Shown: positions 43,615-52,917, counted from the first letter of the stretch. The stretch: DNA of 64,000 bases from DASYTH01 sp035762905 (GCF_035762905.1 NZ_DASUCC010000148.1:1-64000), one strand, 5' to 3'. Made by a program: numbers and translations. Notes: generated by a model not told the origin, from the sequence alone.

Positions 43615-44769
43615 TTATCCCTGGCGCCAGTTGCGGGTGCGGGCGCGGCGGGTGACGGAGACGGTGAGGGCGGAGAGGGCGGCGATGGCGACGCCGGCGA
43701 TGGCGAGGGTGCCGGGGAGGCGGGGGTAGGTGGGCGGGCCTGCGGGGGCGGCGGCCGGGCTGATGCGGGCGGGGGTGGCGGTGCGGGCTGTGCTGGGGGG
43801 TGGCGCGGTGAGCTGGGCGGTGACGGCGGCTTGGACGTCGAGGATGCCCCAGCCGAGCCGGAGGTGGCGGGTGCCGCTGGGTGGACGGTTGGCGGTGCGG
43901 GACAGGCGGTCGGATACCTGGCTGGGCGTGAGGTTGGGGTGGTAGGCGCGGATGAGGACGACGGTGCCGGCGACGTAGGCGGCGGCGAACGCCGGATTGG
44001 TGATGCTCCAGCGGTGGCCGAGGGATCCGGCGGTGCCGGCGGCGAGGCTGACCAGGTCGGCGCCGGGGGCGGCGAGGAGGATGTGCGGGCCGGCTTCGGC
44101 TTGTACCGGGGTGCCGGAGCGGTCGTGGGCGCCGACGCCGATCACGCCGGGCAGGGCGGTCGGGTAGCTCAGGCTCTCCGGTTTGTCGCTGGCGGCCGGG
44201 GAGACGATGACCGCGTCCCGGGCAAGGGCGTTACGGACAGCGGACTCCAGGGCGGGAGTGCTGCGGCTGGCGGGGGCGACCACCAGGATCACCGACGCAC
44301 CGGCGGCCACGGCCCGGTCGATCCGGTTGGCCAGGGCGTCGGGATCGACCTCACCCTGCCCGGAGCCGACCGACTGGGTGTGGCGCAGGGCGAGAATACG
44401 CACGCCCGGCGCCATTCCGGCGAACGTGGTGGCCGGATCCGTTGCTGCGCCGACGATTCCGGCGGCGAAGGTGCCCCGGCCGTCGCAGTCGTCGAGGTCC
44501 GAGCCGCCGATCACCTGGTCCCGCCCGAACTGCGGGTTGGCCGGGTCGACGCCGGTACCGAGCACCGCGACCAGCTGGCCGGATCCGTCGGTGAGCGGCC
44601 AGATCCGCGCCGGGTCGGTCAGCCGCTGCGCCCAACCGGTCCCCTCCCGGTAGACCCCGGCCGGGCTGGCGCACTGGGCGGCCACGGCCACGGAGCGCGG
44701 ATGAACCACCGGCAGCAGGCCGAGAACGGCGGCCAGAGCGGCCGCGACCACCCTCACCGCGGCACCCAC
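43615..44769 (-). CDS. Mycosin-like protein with degenerate catalytic triad
   Basis: A 384-residue subtilisin-fold homologue of MycP, with an N-terminal signal or anchor (VVAAALAAVLGLLPVVHPRS), the S8 domain, a Pro-rich linker and a C-terminal membrane span (TLAIAGVAIAALSALTVSVT). MycP normally caps the periplasmic side of the ESX complex and cleaves substrates. All three triad residues are replaced: Gly71 for Asp (VAVLGTGVD), Arg98 for His (DCDGRGTFAAG) and Ala260 for Ser (TNPAFAAAYVAG). The overall fold is otherwise kept, so it is probably a structural stabiliser without protease activity. GTG start; it overlaps the kinase gene by 16 bases. Confidence 0.88.
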   Translation of the reverse strand: MGAAVRVVAAALAAVLGLLPVVHPRSVAVAAQCASPAGVYREGTGWAQRLTDPARIWPLTDGSGQLVAVLGTGVDPANPQFGRDQVIGGSDLDDCDGRGTFAAGIVGAATDPATTFAGMAPGVRILALRHTQSVGSGQGEVDPDALANRIDRAVAAGASVILVVAPASRSTPALESAVRNALARDAVIVSPAASDKPESLSYPTALPGVIGVGAHDRSGTPVQAEAGPHILLAAPGADLVSLAAGTAGSLGHRWSITNPAFAAAYVAGTVVLIRAYHPNLTPSQVSDRLSRTANRPPSGTRHLRLGWGILDVQAAVTAQLTAPPPSTARTATPARISPAAAPAGPPTYPRLPGTLAIAGVAIAALSALTVSVTRRARTRNWRQG

Positions 44770-45359
44770 AACCGCACCCGGGTCCCCCAGCCGGGCTGGG
44801 ACACCACCTCGGCCCAGCCGTCCACCTCGACCATTCTGGCCACGATGGACTCGGTGATCCCGAACCCCGGCCGGCGCCGGGTCTGATCGAACCCGATTCC
44901 GCGATCCCTTGTGGTCACGGCGATCCCGGCACCGAGCCGTTCCACCCGGACCTCCGCCTGGTTCGTGCCGGCGTGCCGCACGATGTTGCGCAGCGCCTCC
45001 CTGGTCGCGTCCCGCAGCGCCACCCGGCGGCGGGCCGGCAGCCCGGTGCCCGGATCCGCGATCACCAGGTGCGCACGCAGTCCCTTGCGGGACAACTCAT
45101 TCAGCACGGTGGCGAGCTCGTGGCCGAGCGCCTGCGGCCGGACCTGCTCGCGCAGCCGGCCGCGCAGTTCGACCGCCTGCGCCCGCGCTGCGTCCGGGGG
45201 CGCACCGAGGGCGAGCGCGTCCAGGGTCGGCAACACCGTGTCGTGCAGCAGCCGGTCCACCGCCACCCGCTCCGCGCCCCGGCCCCGGATCCGGCCGATC
45301 CGGTAGGCGAACATCGCGGCTAGCAGGGTCACCCCGCCGGCCATCGCGATGGTCAGCAT
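44754..45359 (-). CDS. Short NarL-type sensor histidine kinase
   Basis: A 201-residue protein with one N-terminal membrane span (MLTIAMAGGVTLLAAMFAYR), an H-box (RLLHDTVLPTLDAL), an N-box (REALRNIVRHAGTNQ), a G1 box (DRGIGFD) and a C-terminal GWGTRVRLWVP. It has no extracellular sensor loop, so it probably senses membrane state or a partner such as the mycosin-like protein. One base separates it from the response regulator start-side gene; they form a pair. Confidence 0.85.
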   Translation of the reverse strand: MLTIAMAGGVTLLAAMFAYRIGRIRGRGAERVAVDRLLHDTVLPTLDALALGAPPDAARAQAVELRGRLREQVRPQALGHELATVLNELSRKGLRAHLVIADPGTGLPARRRVALRDATREALRNIVRHAGTNQAEVRVERLGAGIAVTTRDRGIGFDQTRRRPGFGITESIVARMVEVDGWAEVVSQPGWGTRVRLWVPR

Positions 45360-45360
45360 G

Positions 45361-45993
45361 TCAGGCGGAGATCGCCCGCGGATTGGCGATCATGCCGTGT
45401 TCGATCGCGTACCGGGTCAGCTCCGGGCGCCGGCGCAGGCCGGTCTTGTCCCGGATTCTGTCCAAATAGGACCTTACGGTGCGCACGCTGATCCGCAGCG
45501 TTTGCGCGATGTCCTGGTCCCGCTCCCCCGCGGCCAGCCGGGCCAGCACCTCGACCTCGCGGTCCGACAACTCCATCCGGGCCGCCGGCTCCGGTTCGAC
45601 CGGCACCGCGGCCGGGGCCGGAACCCGGATCCCGGCGGCGATCTGGGCGACCGCGGCCAGGATCTCCGTGCTGTCCGCGTTCTTGCACAGGTACCCCCAC
45701 GCCCCGGCGGCCTTCGCGCCGACCACGTCATTGGTCTCCGCCTGCGCCGAAAGCACCAGAACCCGGTGGCCCATCCGGGTGACCTCCAGCACCGCCGCCG
45801 CCCCGCTCACCCCGGGCAGTCCGAGATCCAGCACCACGACCGAGCACTGGCGGCTGCGGGCGGCGAACTGGGTGACCGACTCGGCGACGGCGTCCAGGCA
45901 CAGGCCAGGGGTCTCGGTGAACAGCCTGGTCAGCGCGGCGCGGTAGAGCGGATGGTCCTCGACCACCGCGACCGGAATCCCTGAGCCTTCCAC
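45361..45993 (-). CDS. NarL/LuxR-type response regulator, first of two
   Basis: A 210-residue regulator with a receiver domain (VAVVEDHPLYRAALTRLF; phosphoacceptor Asp in VVVLDLGLPGVSG; Lys in YLCKNADST) and a LuxR helix-turn-helix (LSDREVEVLARLAAGERDQD). GTG 45993 has GAGGAGGG upstream. It lies directly upstream of the short sensor kinase gene in the ESX locus and probably controls its expression. Confidence 0.92.
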   Translation of the reverse strand: MEGSGIPVAVVEDHPLYRAALTRLFTETPGLCLDAVAESVTQFAARSRQCSVVVLDLGLPGVSGAAAVLEVTRMGHRVLVLSAQAETNDVVGAKAAGAWGYLCKNADSTEILAAVAQIAAGIRVPAPAAVPVEPEPAARMELSDREVEVLARLAAGERDQDIAQTLRISVRTVRSYLDRIRDKTGLRRRPELTRYAIEHGMIANPRAISA

Positions 45994-46091
45994 CGCGCCC
46001 TCCTCGGCGAAATGACCTTTACCAGGAACCGTAGTGATCCGCCGGGCGGCATGGTGGTGGTCGTTTGTCCACCTTTTTCGTTCTGACCCCG

Positions 46092-46733
46092 TCAAAGCTC
46101 GTCGGCCCGCACCAGGCCGTCCTGGATCGCCCTGGCCACCAGCGCTGCCTTGGTCGGCGCATCCCGGCCGACGTTGGCGTACTTGATCCGCACCCGCTCC
46201 AGGCAGGCGTTCACCCGACGAACGGTCAGGTTCAGCCGGCGCGCGACCATCTCCTTGGACTCGGAGTGGAACCACTCCAGCAGCACCTCGCTCTCCCGTG
46301 GCGAGAGCTGTGGCCGATGTGGACGGTTGTCCGTGCCGAACGCGCCGGACAGCACCGGTGGGGTGTACGGGGTGTGCGCGGCGGCCGCCTGGATGGCCGC
46401 CACCAGGTGGTCCTCGCCCTCGGCCTTGGTGAGATAGGTGAACCCGCCGATGTCCAGGCAGGTCAACACGGTCTCCCGGTCGGCCCGCATGCTGTAGATC
46501 ACCACCTGGCGCCCGGCGTCCACCAGCCGCTTGAGATCCCCGTAGGCCGGGCCGCTGACGTCCAGTTGCAGGTCGAACACCACCACATCCGCGGAGCGGC
46601 CCGGTTCCAGCCAGGCCACCGACACGTTCCGGCCGGTGGCCAGCACCTTGATCGGCGGGTCGGCGAGGCCGCACCACGCCTGAACCCCCGCGGTCACCGC
46701 GGGATGGTCGTCGACTACGACAGCGGTGATCAT
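46092..46733 (-). CDS. NarL/LuxR-type response regulator, second of two
   Basis: A 213-residue regulator with receiver motifs (VVVDDHPAVTAGVQAW; Asp in VVVFDLQLDVSG; Lys in YLTKAEGED) and a more divergent LuxR domain (LSPRESEVLLEWFHSESKEM). Its ATG overlaps the stop of the 744-residue kinase by four bases, so they form a cognate pair. Confidence 0.9.
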   Translation of the reverse strand: MITAVVVDDHPAVTAGVQAWCGLADPPIKVLATGRNVSVAWLEPGRSADVVVFDLQLDVSGPAYGDLKRLVDAGRQVVIYSMRADRETVLTCLDIGGFTYLTKAEGEDHLVAAIQAAAAHTPYTPPVLSGAFGTDNRPHRPQLSPRESEVLLEWFHSESKEMVARRLNLTVRRVNACLERVRIKYANVGRDAPTKAALVARAIQDGLVRADEL

Positions 46734-48964
46734 GATTCACCTCGCCAGGTCGCCCGGATCCAGAGCCGGTCTCCGTCCCGCAACACATCGGTGCGCACCC
46801 CGTGGCCGCTGGGCTTCGGCACCATCTGGGGCATGCAGTCGGCCACGATGCTGACCGTCACGGTCTCCGCAGCACCCGCGACGGTGAGCCGCACCTTGCC
46901 GCGCGCGGTGGCCAACGCGGCGATCGCCGGCTCGGTCAGCTTCCGGCACACGGCCTCGGGAACCTCCGGCCGCGCCCCGCAGGTGGCGAACGCCACCGAC
47001 ACGCCGTTGCGCTCGGCCAACTCGATGCACGCGCGAAGCTCGTGCAGCAACGGGTCGGGCCCGGTGGCGTCCTCGGCGAACAGCCGCCGCATCCGGGCCG
47101 CCTCCACCGCGCAGGACCGGCGCACGGCCTCGTCGCCGGGATCCAGCTCGCCGTTGGCCAGCCCGGTCAGCAGCGGCACGGTCGTGTCGGCCAGGCCGGA
47201 AAAGCGTTCCTTGCGGTCCCGGTGCAGCTGCTCGGCGATCGCCTCCGAGGTGCGCAGCTCCTCCTCGGCCCGGGCGGCCTTGGCCGAGGAGATCGACAAC
47301 CCGCGGAGCACCGCAGCGATCATGCAGACCGCGAGCTGGTAGCTGAGCCCGATCCAGGTCGCGTTCACCACTCCCACCAGGGTCAGTGCCGATTCGCCGC
47401 CGAGCGCCGTCTGGGCGAAGGTCATCAGGTACTGCGCGCCGAGCACGCCGGCGAACACGATGACCCGGCTGTCCAGCAGCAGCAACACGATCTGCCAGCC
47501 GGCGTCGCCGTCGGACCAGTGCGCCGTGCCGAGCCGGTACTGCGGCAGCACGGTCGCGGTGGCCAGCGCCGACAGGCCGAACACCAGCAGCACCAGCGGC
47601 CAGCGCCAGGCGCCGAGCGACCGGCCCCGCCAGGTCACCACCGCCACCACGGCGGTCACCGCGATCAGCCCGCCGAGCACGAAGAACTGTGCGCCGACCG
47701 AGCTGTACGCGTGCTGGTTCGCCAGCAGCTTCGGCAGATCGAGGAACAGCGAGATGACGAAGCACATCACGATGACCCCCCAGCGCAATCCCTGCTGGAA
47801 CGAGGTCGCGATGATCTCCGCGTCGTCCCCGGCCGGCTCCCGGGCGGACAGCGGGTGGGTCAGCCGGACCCGGGTGCCGTGGCCGGGCCGGCTGTCCACC
47901 AGCGCACTGCCTCCGGTACGGGCCATGCGTTCCACCAGGGAGCGGGTCACGCCGTAGTGGTGTCCGGACACCGCGGCGGGGTCGAATCCCCTTCCCTCAT
48001 CGGAGATTTCCACGATCACCGTATCCCCGTCGCGGTCCACCCGGATGTCGGCCCGGTCGGTGCCGGCGTGCCGCACCACGTTGGTCAGCGCCTCCCGGGC
48101 GCCGTTGCTGAGCTGCACCGCGTCCACCGCCGGCAGGAGCACGGAAGCCATACCGTGCCAACGGATTTCCAGCGGAGTCCGCCAGGCCGCGTCCCGGAGC
48201 AGGTCGAGCAGGTCGACCTCGCTGCCGGTCACCACGGCGGGCCCGCTCATCACCTCGACGTCGCGCGCGGCCTGCTCGAGCAGCCAGCGTTCGCGGCCGG
48301 ACACCACCCCGGCGCCGACCATGAGCAGCGTCGCCGACGCGGTGTCGTGCAATGCCGCAAGATACTCACGCTCGTCCACCCGGCGGGCCCCGGCGACCGC
48401 GGCCGCCCGGCGCAACCGTTCCGCGCGCTCGACGACCTGGTCCGCGGCCCTGGCGCTGCGCCGGACGAACCGGTAGAGCGCCCAGGACAGCGCCGCCTCC
48501 GCCGCGGTCCACAGTTCGACCGGCGCGGTGGCCAGCCAGCCGGCCGGATTGGACACCGCCGCACCGGCGAAGTAGCTGACCAGGATCGTCGCGGTGACCC
48601 CGGCGAGGCCCACCGAGCCGACCAGCCACGGGTAGGCGACGACGGTGATCTCGACGGCGGCGAGCACCCAGCTCGTGCTCAGCCGGGGGTCGAGCGAGGT
48701 GGTCCAGACCTGGGTGAAGCAGGCCGCGCACACCACGGCAACGTCCACCGGAACCAGCCAGCGCCGGTCCGCACCGCGCACCATCAGATAGGCGAAGCAA
48801 CCGTTCCACAGGTTGAACGCCAGCACGACGACGATCGCGACGGCCTGCTGCCGCGCCGAACCGGAGAACAGCGTGACCAGGCTGGCCAGCCCGGTGACCG
48901 CGATCCGCAGCGCCAGGGCATAGCGCAGGCCCTGATGCAGCAGTCCCCGCTCGGCGGCGCCCAT
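46730..48964 (-). CDS. Tandem double sensor histidine kinase
   Basis: A 744-residue membrane protein that looks like two NarL-type kinases in one chain. The first half has about five hydrophobic spans, an H-box (LAALHDTASATLLMVGAGV), an N-box (AREALTNVVRHAGTDRAD) and a G1 box (DEGRGFDPAAV). The second half repeats the plan with new spans (GVIVMCFVISLFLDLPKLLA; LTLVGVVNATWIGLSYQLAV) but its ATPase-like region (ADCMPQMVPKPSGHGVRTDV) lacks clear H- and N-boxes. The second unit may be a sensor or pseudokinase. Its start overlaps the eccB stop by one base (TGATG). Confidence 0.85.
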   Translation of the reverse strand: MGAAERGLLHQGLRYALALRIAVTGLASLVTLFSGSARQQAVAIVVVLAFNLWNGCFAYLMVRGADRRWLVPVDVAVVCAACFTQVWTTSLDPRLSTSWVLAAVEITVVAYPWLVGSVGLAGVTATILVSYFAGAAVSNPAGWLATAPVELWTAAEAALSWALYRFVRRSARAADQVVERAERLRRAAAVAGARRVDEREYLAALHDTASATLLMVGAGVVSGRERWLLEQAARDVEVMSGPAVVTGSEVDLLDLLRDAAWRTPLEIRWHGMASVLLPAVDAVQLSNGAREALTNVVRHAGTDRADIRVDRDGDTVIVEISDEGRGFDPAAVSGHHYGVTRSLVERMARTGGSALVDSRPGHGTRVRLTHPLSAREPAGDDAEIIATSFQQGLRWGVIVMCFVISLFLDLPKLLANQHAYSSVGAQFFVLGGLIAVTAVVAVVTWRGRSLGAWRWPLVLLVFGLSALATATVLPQYRLGTAHWSDGDAGWQIVLLLLDSRVIVFAGVLGAQYLMTFAQTALGGESALTLVGVVNATWIGLSYQLAVCMIAAVLRGLSISSAKAARAEEELRTSEAIAEQLHRDRKERFSGLADTTVPLLTGLANGELDPGDEAVRRSCAVEAARMRRLFAEDATGPDPLLHELRACIELAERNGVSVAFATCGARPEVPEAVCRKLTEPAIAALATARGKVRLTVAGAAETVTVSIVADCMPQMVPKPSGHGVRTDVLRDGDRLWIRATWRGES

Positions 48965-50343
48965 CAACTGCCGACCGTCCGTCTGGCCTGCGCCGGATCG
49001 AGCGTCGGCCCGGTCGGGAACAGTGCGAGCACCGCGGCCGGCACGCCCGGACGCGACACCCGCCCGTAGCCGAGCGCCTTGATCGCCTCGTCGCCGGACA
49101 ACGGGTACTTCTGGCCGGTGTCGGTGATCAGGTACGTGGTACCGGAGGCCGCGCCGGGCGCCGGTTCCTCGGCCACCACCGCGCCCGCACCGCCGGGCAC
49201 GTACACCTCCGCCGCGGCACCGGCCGATTGCGGCACCGAGTGTGGCTTCGCCCCGCTCGGCAACGGAAGCCCGGTGCCGATCGTGATCCGCGCGCCGGTC
49301 GCGCACAGCGTCGTGGTCGGCTGGACCCCGACGGGTTCCGGGCGGCGCCGGGGATAGCCGTCCGCGCGCTCGGCCGACCGCGGGGCGGCGGCGATGTCCG
49401 CGGCGGGCAACGGAATCGGCCGCGGCCGGGCATCCGGATAGGCCGCGACGCTTGCCGGCGACCCGAGCACCAGCGCGGCCTCGGTACCGGAGATCACCGC
49501 CAGACCGTCGCCGCGGACCAGATAGAACTCCTCCGCGCCGGACACCAGCACCTGGCCGATCCTGGTGGCGGCGCGACCGACGGCCGGGCCGGGCGCGCCG
49601 CTGCGCTGCACGTCGATGGTGGCCAGGTCCCGTCCGGCGGGGATGGTGTTCAACCAGGTCGGGGCGACCGTGACGGAGTCGGCGGAGGCGTAGCCGAGGG
49701 CCACAACGGCGCGGTCGTCGGCCAGCCGGTGCCGGTGGCCGCCGGTGATCACGAACCGCTCACCGGACCGCAACCGGGCCAGGATCGCCGCCCCGTCGGG
49801 CAGCGGGGGACCGGCAAACTCCTGTCCCAACAGGACGGTGGAGATCGGCTCGTCGCCGGCCGGCCGGTCCGCCGACAGCCGGGTGCAGCTGGTCCACGGC
49901 CCGGCGCGCAGCCGATCGTTCTGCGGCAACGAGTCCGGCGCCCCGACGATGCCGGCACCGGCGCCCCGGGGCACGTCGCGCAGCGTCTTCGCCGGCACGG
50001 TCACGGTCTTGCCGCCGTCACCGCCGGCCAGCAGCCGCGCCGAGGCGTAGTTGAGCACCGGATGCAGCGCGCCGTCCTGGCCGAGGATGAACCGGGCCCC
50101 GGTCTCCTTCTCCATGATCACTTGGCCGCCCTGCCGCCACTCCTCCGCCCGGCTGGGGGTGAGCAGGCCGATGATCCCGAACACCGCCGACACGATCAGC
50201 GCCACGGCCAACCCGATCCCGGTACCGAGCAGTAACCTTTTGGACGGCGAAACGGGATGGTTGGCGTCGGCCGACACCAGAGCCGAAACCAGGCGCCGCC
50301 GAAGGAACTGGTAGGCCTGTATCTGGTCCTTCTGTGTCCACAC
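48964..50343 (-). CDS. eccB: Type VII secretion protein EccB
   Basis: Single-span membrane component of the ESX complex with a large outer domain. The 459-residue protein has the signature N-terminus VWTQKDQIQAYQFLRRRLVS, a membrane helix (GIGLAVALIVSAVFGIIGLL), and the outer domain with PTWLNTIPAGRDL, a pair of cysteines (TSCTRL; TLCATG) and the C-terminal TYLITDTGQKYPLSG. GTG 50343 has GGGAG nine bases upstream; the longer open frame has none. It is first in the leftward kinase/regulator/mycosin operon. Confidence 0.96.
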   Translation of the reverse strand: MWTQKDQIQAYQFLRRRLVSALVSADANHPVSPSKRLLLGTGIGLAVALIVSAVFGIIGLLTPSRAEEWRQGGQVIMEKETGARFILGQDGALHPVLNYASARLLAGGDGGKTVTVPAKTLRDVPRGAGAGIVGAPDSLPQNDRLRAGPWTSCTRLSADRPAGDEPISTVLLGQEFAGPPLPDGAAILARLRSGERFVITGGHRHRLADDRAVVALGYASADSVTVAPTWLNTIPAGRDLATIDVQRSGAPGPAVGRAATRIGQVLVSGAEEFYLVRGDGLAVISGTEAALVLGSPASVAAYPDARPRPIPLPAADIAAAPRSAERADGYPRRRPEPVGVQPTTTLCATGARITIGTGLPLPSGAKPHSVPQSAGAAAEVYVPGGAGAVVAEEPAPGAASGTTYLITDTGQKYPLSGDEAIKALGYGRVSRPGVPAAVLALFPTGPTLDPAQARRTVGS

Positions 50344-50469
50344 CCGGCCGACTCCCGGTGTCTTGAGAATTCTTGGCGATGCGCTCGGTGAACGAGATAA
50401 TACCGACCGGAGTGATCGAGAACTCCAGCTCTGAGACATGCAAACGGAAGTTTCCGGGGGCGTTGACCG

Positions 50470-51597
50470 ATGACAACCGCAGCCGATCCGGCAGCCTCTA
50501 CAACCGTGACCACCGCGAACTCGGAATGGCCGCGCATTCGGACCGGTTGGCTGCTGCCGATTGGCGTAGGGCAGGTCGCCGTGTGGCAGCTGGCGGCGCT
50601 GGCCGTGCTCGCCACGGTGTTCACGTTCGACACCGCGGCCGCGATCGTCGCGGCCGGTGCGGCGGCGGCCGTGCTGGCGACGTCGGTCCGGCTCCGGGGG
50701 CTGTGCGGCTACCAGTGGGCGTGGACGGCGCTGCGGTTCCTGCTGCGCCGGCACCGCGGCCCGGTGGCGCCGGCCGCGACGCCGGTCCGGGCGCTGGAGC
50801 CGCGACTGACCGTGCACACCCAGATCGACCGGCTGGGCAACCGGACGGCGGTCGCCAGCCTCGACGAGCAGGCGGACTTCGGCGTGACCCTCCGGGTCGC
50901 ACCGGCCGACCGGCCCGATCCGGCGCGACTGATCTCCTTGCTGCGCAAGGCGTTCGACAGTCAGGACATCCCGCTGAGCAGCGCGCAGCTGGTGGTGTGG
51001 GCGATGCCCGGGGTGGCCAACTCCCCGGTGCCGGTCCGGATCTCCTGGCTGGCGCTGCGGTACCGGTTGGCGGAGGCGCCATGGGCGGCCCTGGCCCGCG
51101 GCGGCGGAGCCGATGGTGCGCGCCGGGCGGCGGCCAGCGCGGCGCTTCGGCTGGTCAGCGAGCTGGCCACGATCGGTTACGCCGCGTCCGTGCTGGACAC
51201 CCCGGAGCTGCACCAGGAGCTGTCCGCCGCGCTCGGTACCGACCCGGACATGCTGCGGGCCAACGGATCGGCCACCTACCGCGGTGAGGAGACCTGGCGC
51301 GGCTGGTCGATCGGCAAGCTCCGCCAGGCCTGTTTCGTGCCACGCTCGAGGGCCGACGCGCTGAGCCTGATCGGCCGCTGCGTTCCGGAGTCCACCTTCA
51401 CCACCACCTCGTACGCGTTCACCCGCACCGCCCGCGGCGCGGTCCGGACCACGGCGGTGGCGCGCATCGGCGTGCCGAAGACCCAGTTCTGGCTCACCCC
51501 GCACCAGGCCGCCCGCAAGCTCGGCCTGCGCCTGCTCCCCGCCGACGGCCGGCACCGCCGCCACGTCCTGGCCAGCCTGCCGTTGGCGCTGGGCTGA
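50470..51597 (+). CDS. eccE: Type VII secretion protein EccE
   Basis: Peripheral membrane component of the ESX complex. The 375-residue protein has two hydrophobic spans near the N-terminus (VAVWQLAALAVLATVFTFDT; AAAIVAAGAAAAVLATSVRL) followed by an alpha/beta cytoplasmic domain. Position beside eccB and the GLCGYQWAWTALRF segment fit EccE. It is transcribed alone, divergent from eccB, and ends at a strong bidirectional terminator. Confidence 0.88.
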   Translation: MTTAADPAASTTVTTANSEWPRIRTGWLLPIGVGQVAVWQLAALAVLATVFTFDTAAAIVAAGAAAAVLATSVRLRGLCGYQWAWTALRFLLRRHRGPVAPAATPVRALEPRLTVHTQIDRLGNRTAVASLDEQADFGVTLRVAPADRPDPARLISLLRKAFDSQDIPLSSAQLVVWAMPGVANSPVPVRISWLALRYRLAEAPWAALARGGGADGARRAAASAALRLVSELATIGYAASVLDTPELHQELSAALGTDPDMLRANGSATYRGEETWRGWSIGKLRQACFVPRSRADALSLIGRCVPESTFTTTSYAFTRTARGAVRTTAVARIGVPKTQFWLTPHQAARKLGLRLLPADGRHRRHVLASLPLALG

Positions 51598-51598
51598 G

Positions 51599-51632
51599 GG
51601 ACGGGTCCGGTGATCGTTCACCGGACCCGTCC
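51599..51632. terminator. Perfect 15-bp hairpin, bidirectional terminator
   Basis: GGACGGGTCCGGTGA, loop TCGT, then the exact complement. It lies between the convergent eccE and propeller-protein genes, one base after the eccE stop. There is no long T-run, as is usual for actinobacterial terminators. Confidence 0.88.
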
Positions 51633-51654
51633 ATACCCCCAGCTGCCGAGCCGC

Positions 51655-52917
51655 CTACCGGAGCAACGGACGCGAGGCCACGATCCACCTGTCGAAGTTG
51701 GAGGCGTCCATGCGGAGGCCGACCGCCCAGACTCCGCTGCCGTCGCGCGCGGTATCCAGATCCTGGAACATCCCGGGGCCGTCGACCGGGGGCGAGACCA
51801 GCCGCCACGCTGTTCCGTTCCAGTGCGCGACCCGGAAGTAAGCGCGCGCGTCCGGTCCACCGTTCGGACACGGGACGTTCTGACACATCAACCGGTACCC
51901 GGCCACGAACAGCCCGCCGGCGCCGTCGGGGGCGAAGGTGGCGTACCGACCGTCGAGCTCCGCCGGAAGCGGTGCTTCCCGCCAGACGCGACCGTCCCAC
52001 CGGAAGAATCCCGTGTCGCTCACACCCCACACGTCATCCGGCCCGAGCGCGACCACACCTCGCAGCTTGGGCAGGACCCGCCCGTCCACCGTCGCCGGAA
52101 TCCACGACCAACCGCTGCCGACGAAGTGCGCGATCAGCGGGTGCGAATCGGACCTGCCGACCGCCCAGACGTCGTCGGCGCCCCGGGCGGAGACGAAGTC
52201 CAACGACACCGGGCCTGCTGGAGCGTCCGGGAGGGTCACCGTCGTCCACCGCTGGCCATCCCAGCGGACGAGGAGCGGACCCGCGTCCAAGCTCGGCGTC
52301 GGCCCGACCGCCCAGATGTCGTTCGCCGACACCACGGCCACGGAGTCCAGATAGGAGTTGCTTCCCTGCGGCGGAACCGGGACATCCCGCCAGCCAAGGC
52401 CGTCCCAGTGCATGGCGAACGGCCGGGCGGTAGGCCCGGAGGTTGCGACGCGTCCGACGACCCAGACGTCGCCCGAGGCGATGGCGGCCAGGTCGAACGG
52501 GTGGTGGCCGTCGGGGAGGTCGAACCGCGTCCACCGCTGCCCGTCCCAATGTTCCACACGTCCCCGCTCGCGTAGGCCAACTCCCCCGGGGTCGGGTTCA
52601 CCAGTGACGCCGGTCGTCCACACGTCGGATGCGCTGACGACGGCGACGCTCGACAGGCTGACCCACTGGGTGTCGGACGACCGAACCGTCCAGTTGCCGG
52701 GCACCGCGGGCGGCGGCGGCGGCAGCGGTGCCCCGCCGGGGTGGCCGATCACGACGATCAGCCCGGCGGTCAGGACGGTGGTGGTCAGGGCCGCGGTGGT
52801 CACGGCGTGCCGGCGCCTGCGGCGGCTCTTGACCGTGGCGACCACGGCATCCAGGTCGACATGCAGATCCTCGTCGGGCAGCGCGGCAAGCCCGGAGATC
52901 AGCTGCTGGTCATTCAT
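51655..52917 (-). CDS. Anti-sigma-like membrane protein with beta-propeller domain
   Basis: A 420-residue protein. The N-terminal 40 residues are cytoplasmic (ISGLAALPDEDLHVDLDAVV). One membrane span (AALTTTVLTAGLIVVIGHPG) and a proline stretch follow, then an outer domain with at least five repeats of the pattern S-x-DVWxVG...HWDGxxW (SASDVWTTG, GDVWVVG, NDIWAVG, DDVWAVG, DDVWGVS), which suggests a beta-propeller. Its ATG overlaps the sigma factor stop by eight bases, the usual arrangement for a cognate anti-sigma factor, but no zinc-binding HxxxCxxC motif is present. Confidence 0.8.
   Translation of the reverse strand: MNDQQLISGLAALPDEDLHVDLDAVVATVKSRRRRRHAVTTAALTTTVLTAGLIVVIGHPGGAPLPPPPPAVPGNWTVRSSDTQWVSLSSVAVVSASDVWTTGVTGEPDPGGVGLRERGRVEHWDGQRWTRFDLPDGHHPFDLAAIASGDVWVVGRVATSGPTARPFAMHWDGLGWRDVPVPPQGSNSYLDSVAVVSANDIWAVGPTPSLDAGPLLVRWDGQRWTTVTLPDAPAGPVSLDFVSARGADDVWAVGRSDSHPLIAHFVGSGWSWIPATVDGRVLPKLRGVVALGPDDVWGVSDTGFFRWDGRVWREAPLPAELDGRYATFAPDGAGGLFVAGYRLMCQNVPCPNGGPDARAYFRVAHWNGTAWRLVSPPVDGPGMFQDLDTARDGSGVWAVGLRMDASNFDRWIVASRPLLR

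Noticed and set aside
46730..49306. 858-codon version of the double kinase
   Set aside because: The extra N-terminus is an out-of-frame reading of the eccB 3' end; ATG 48964 overlaps the eccB stop and starts the membrane domain.
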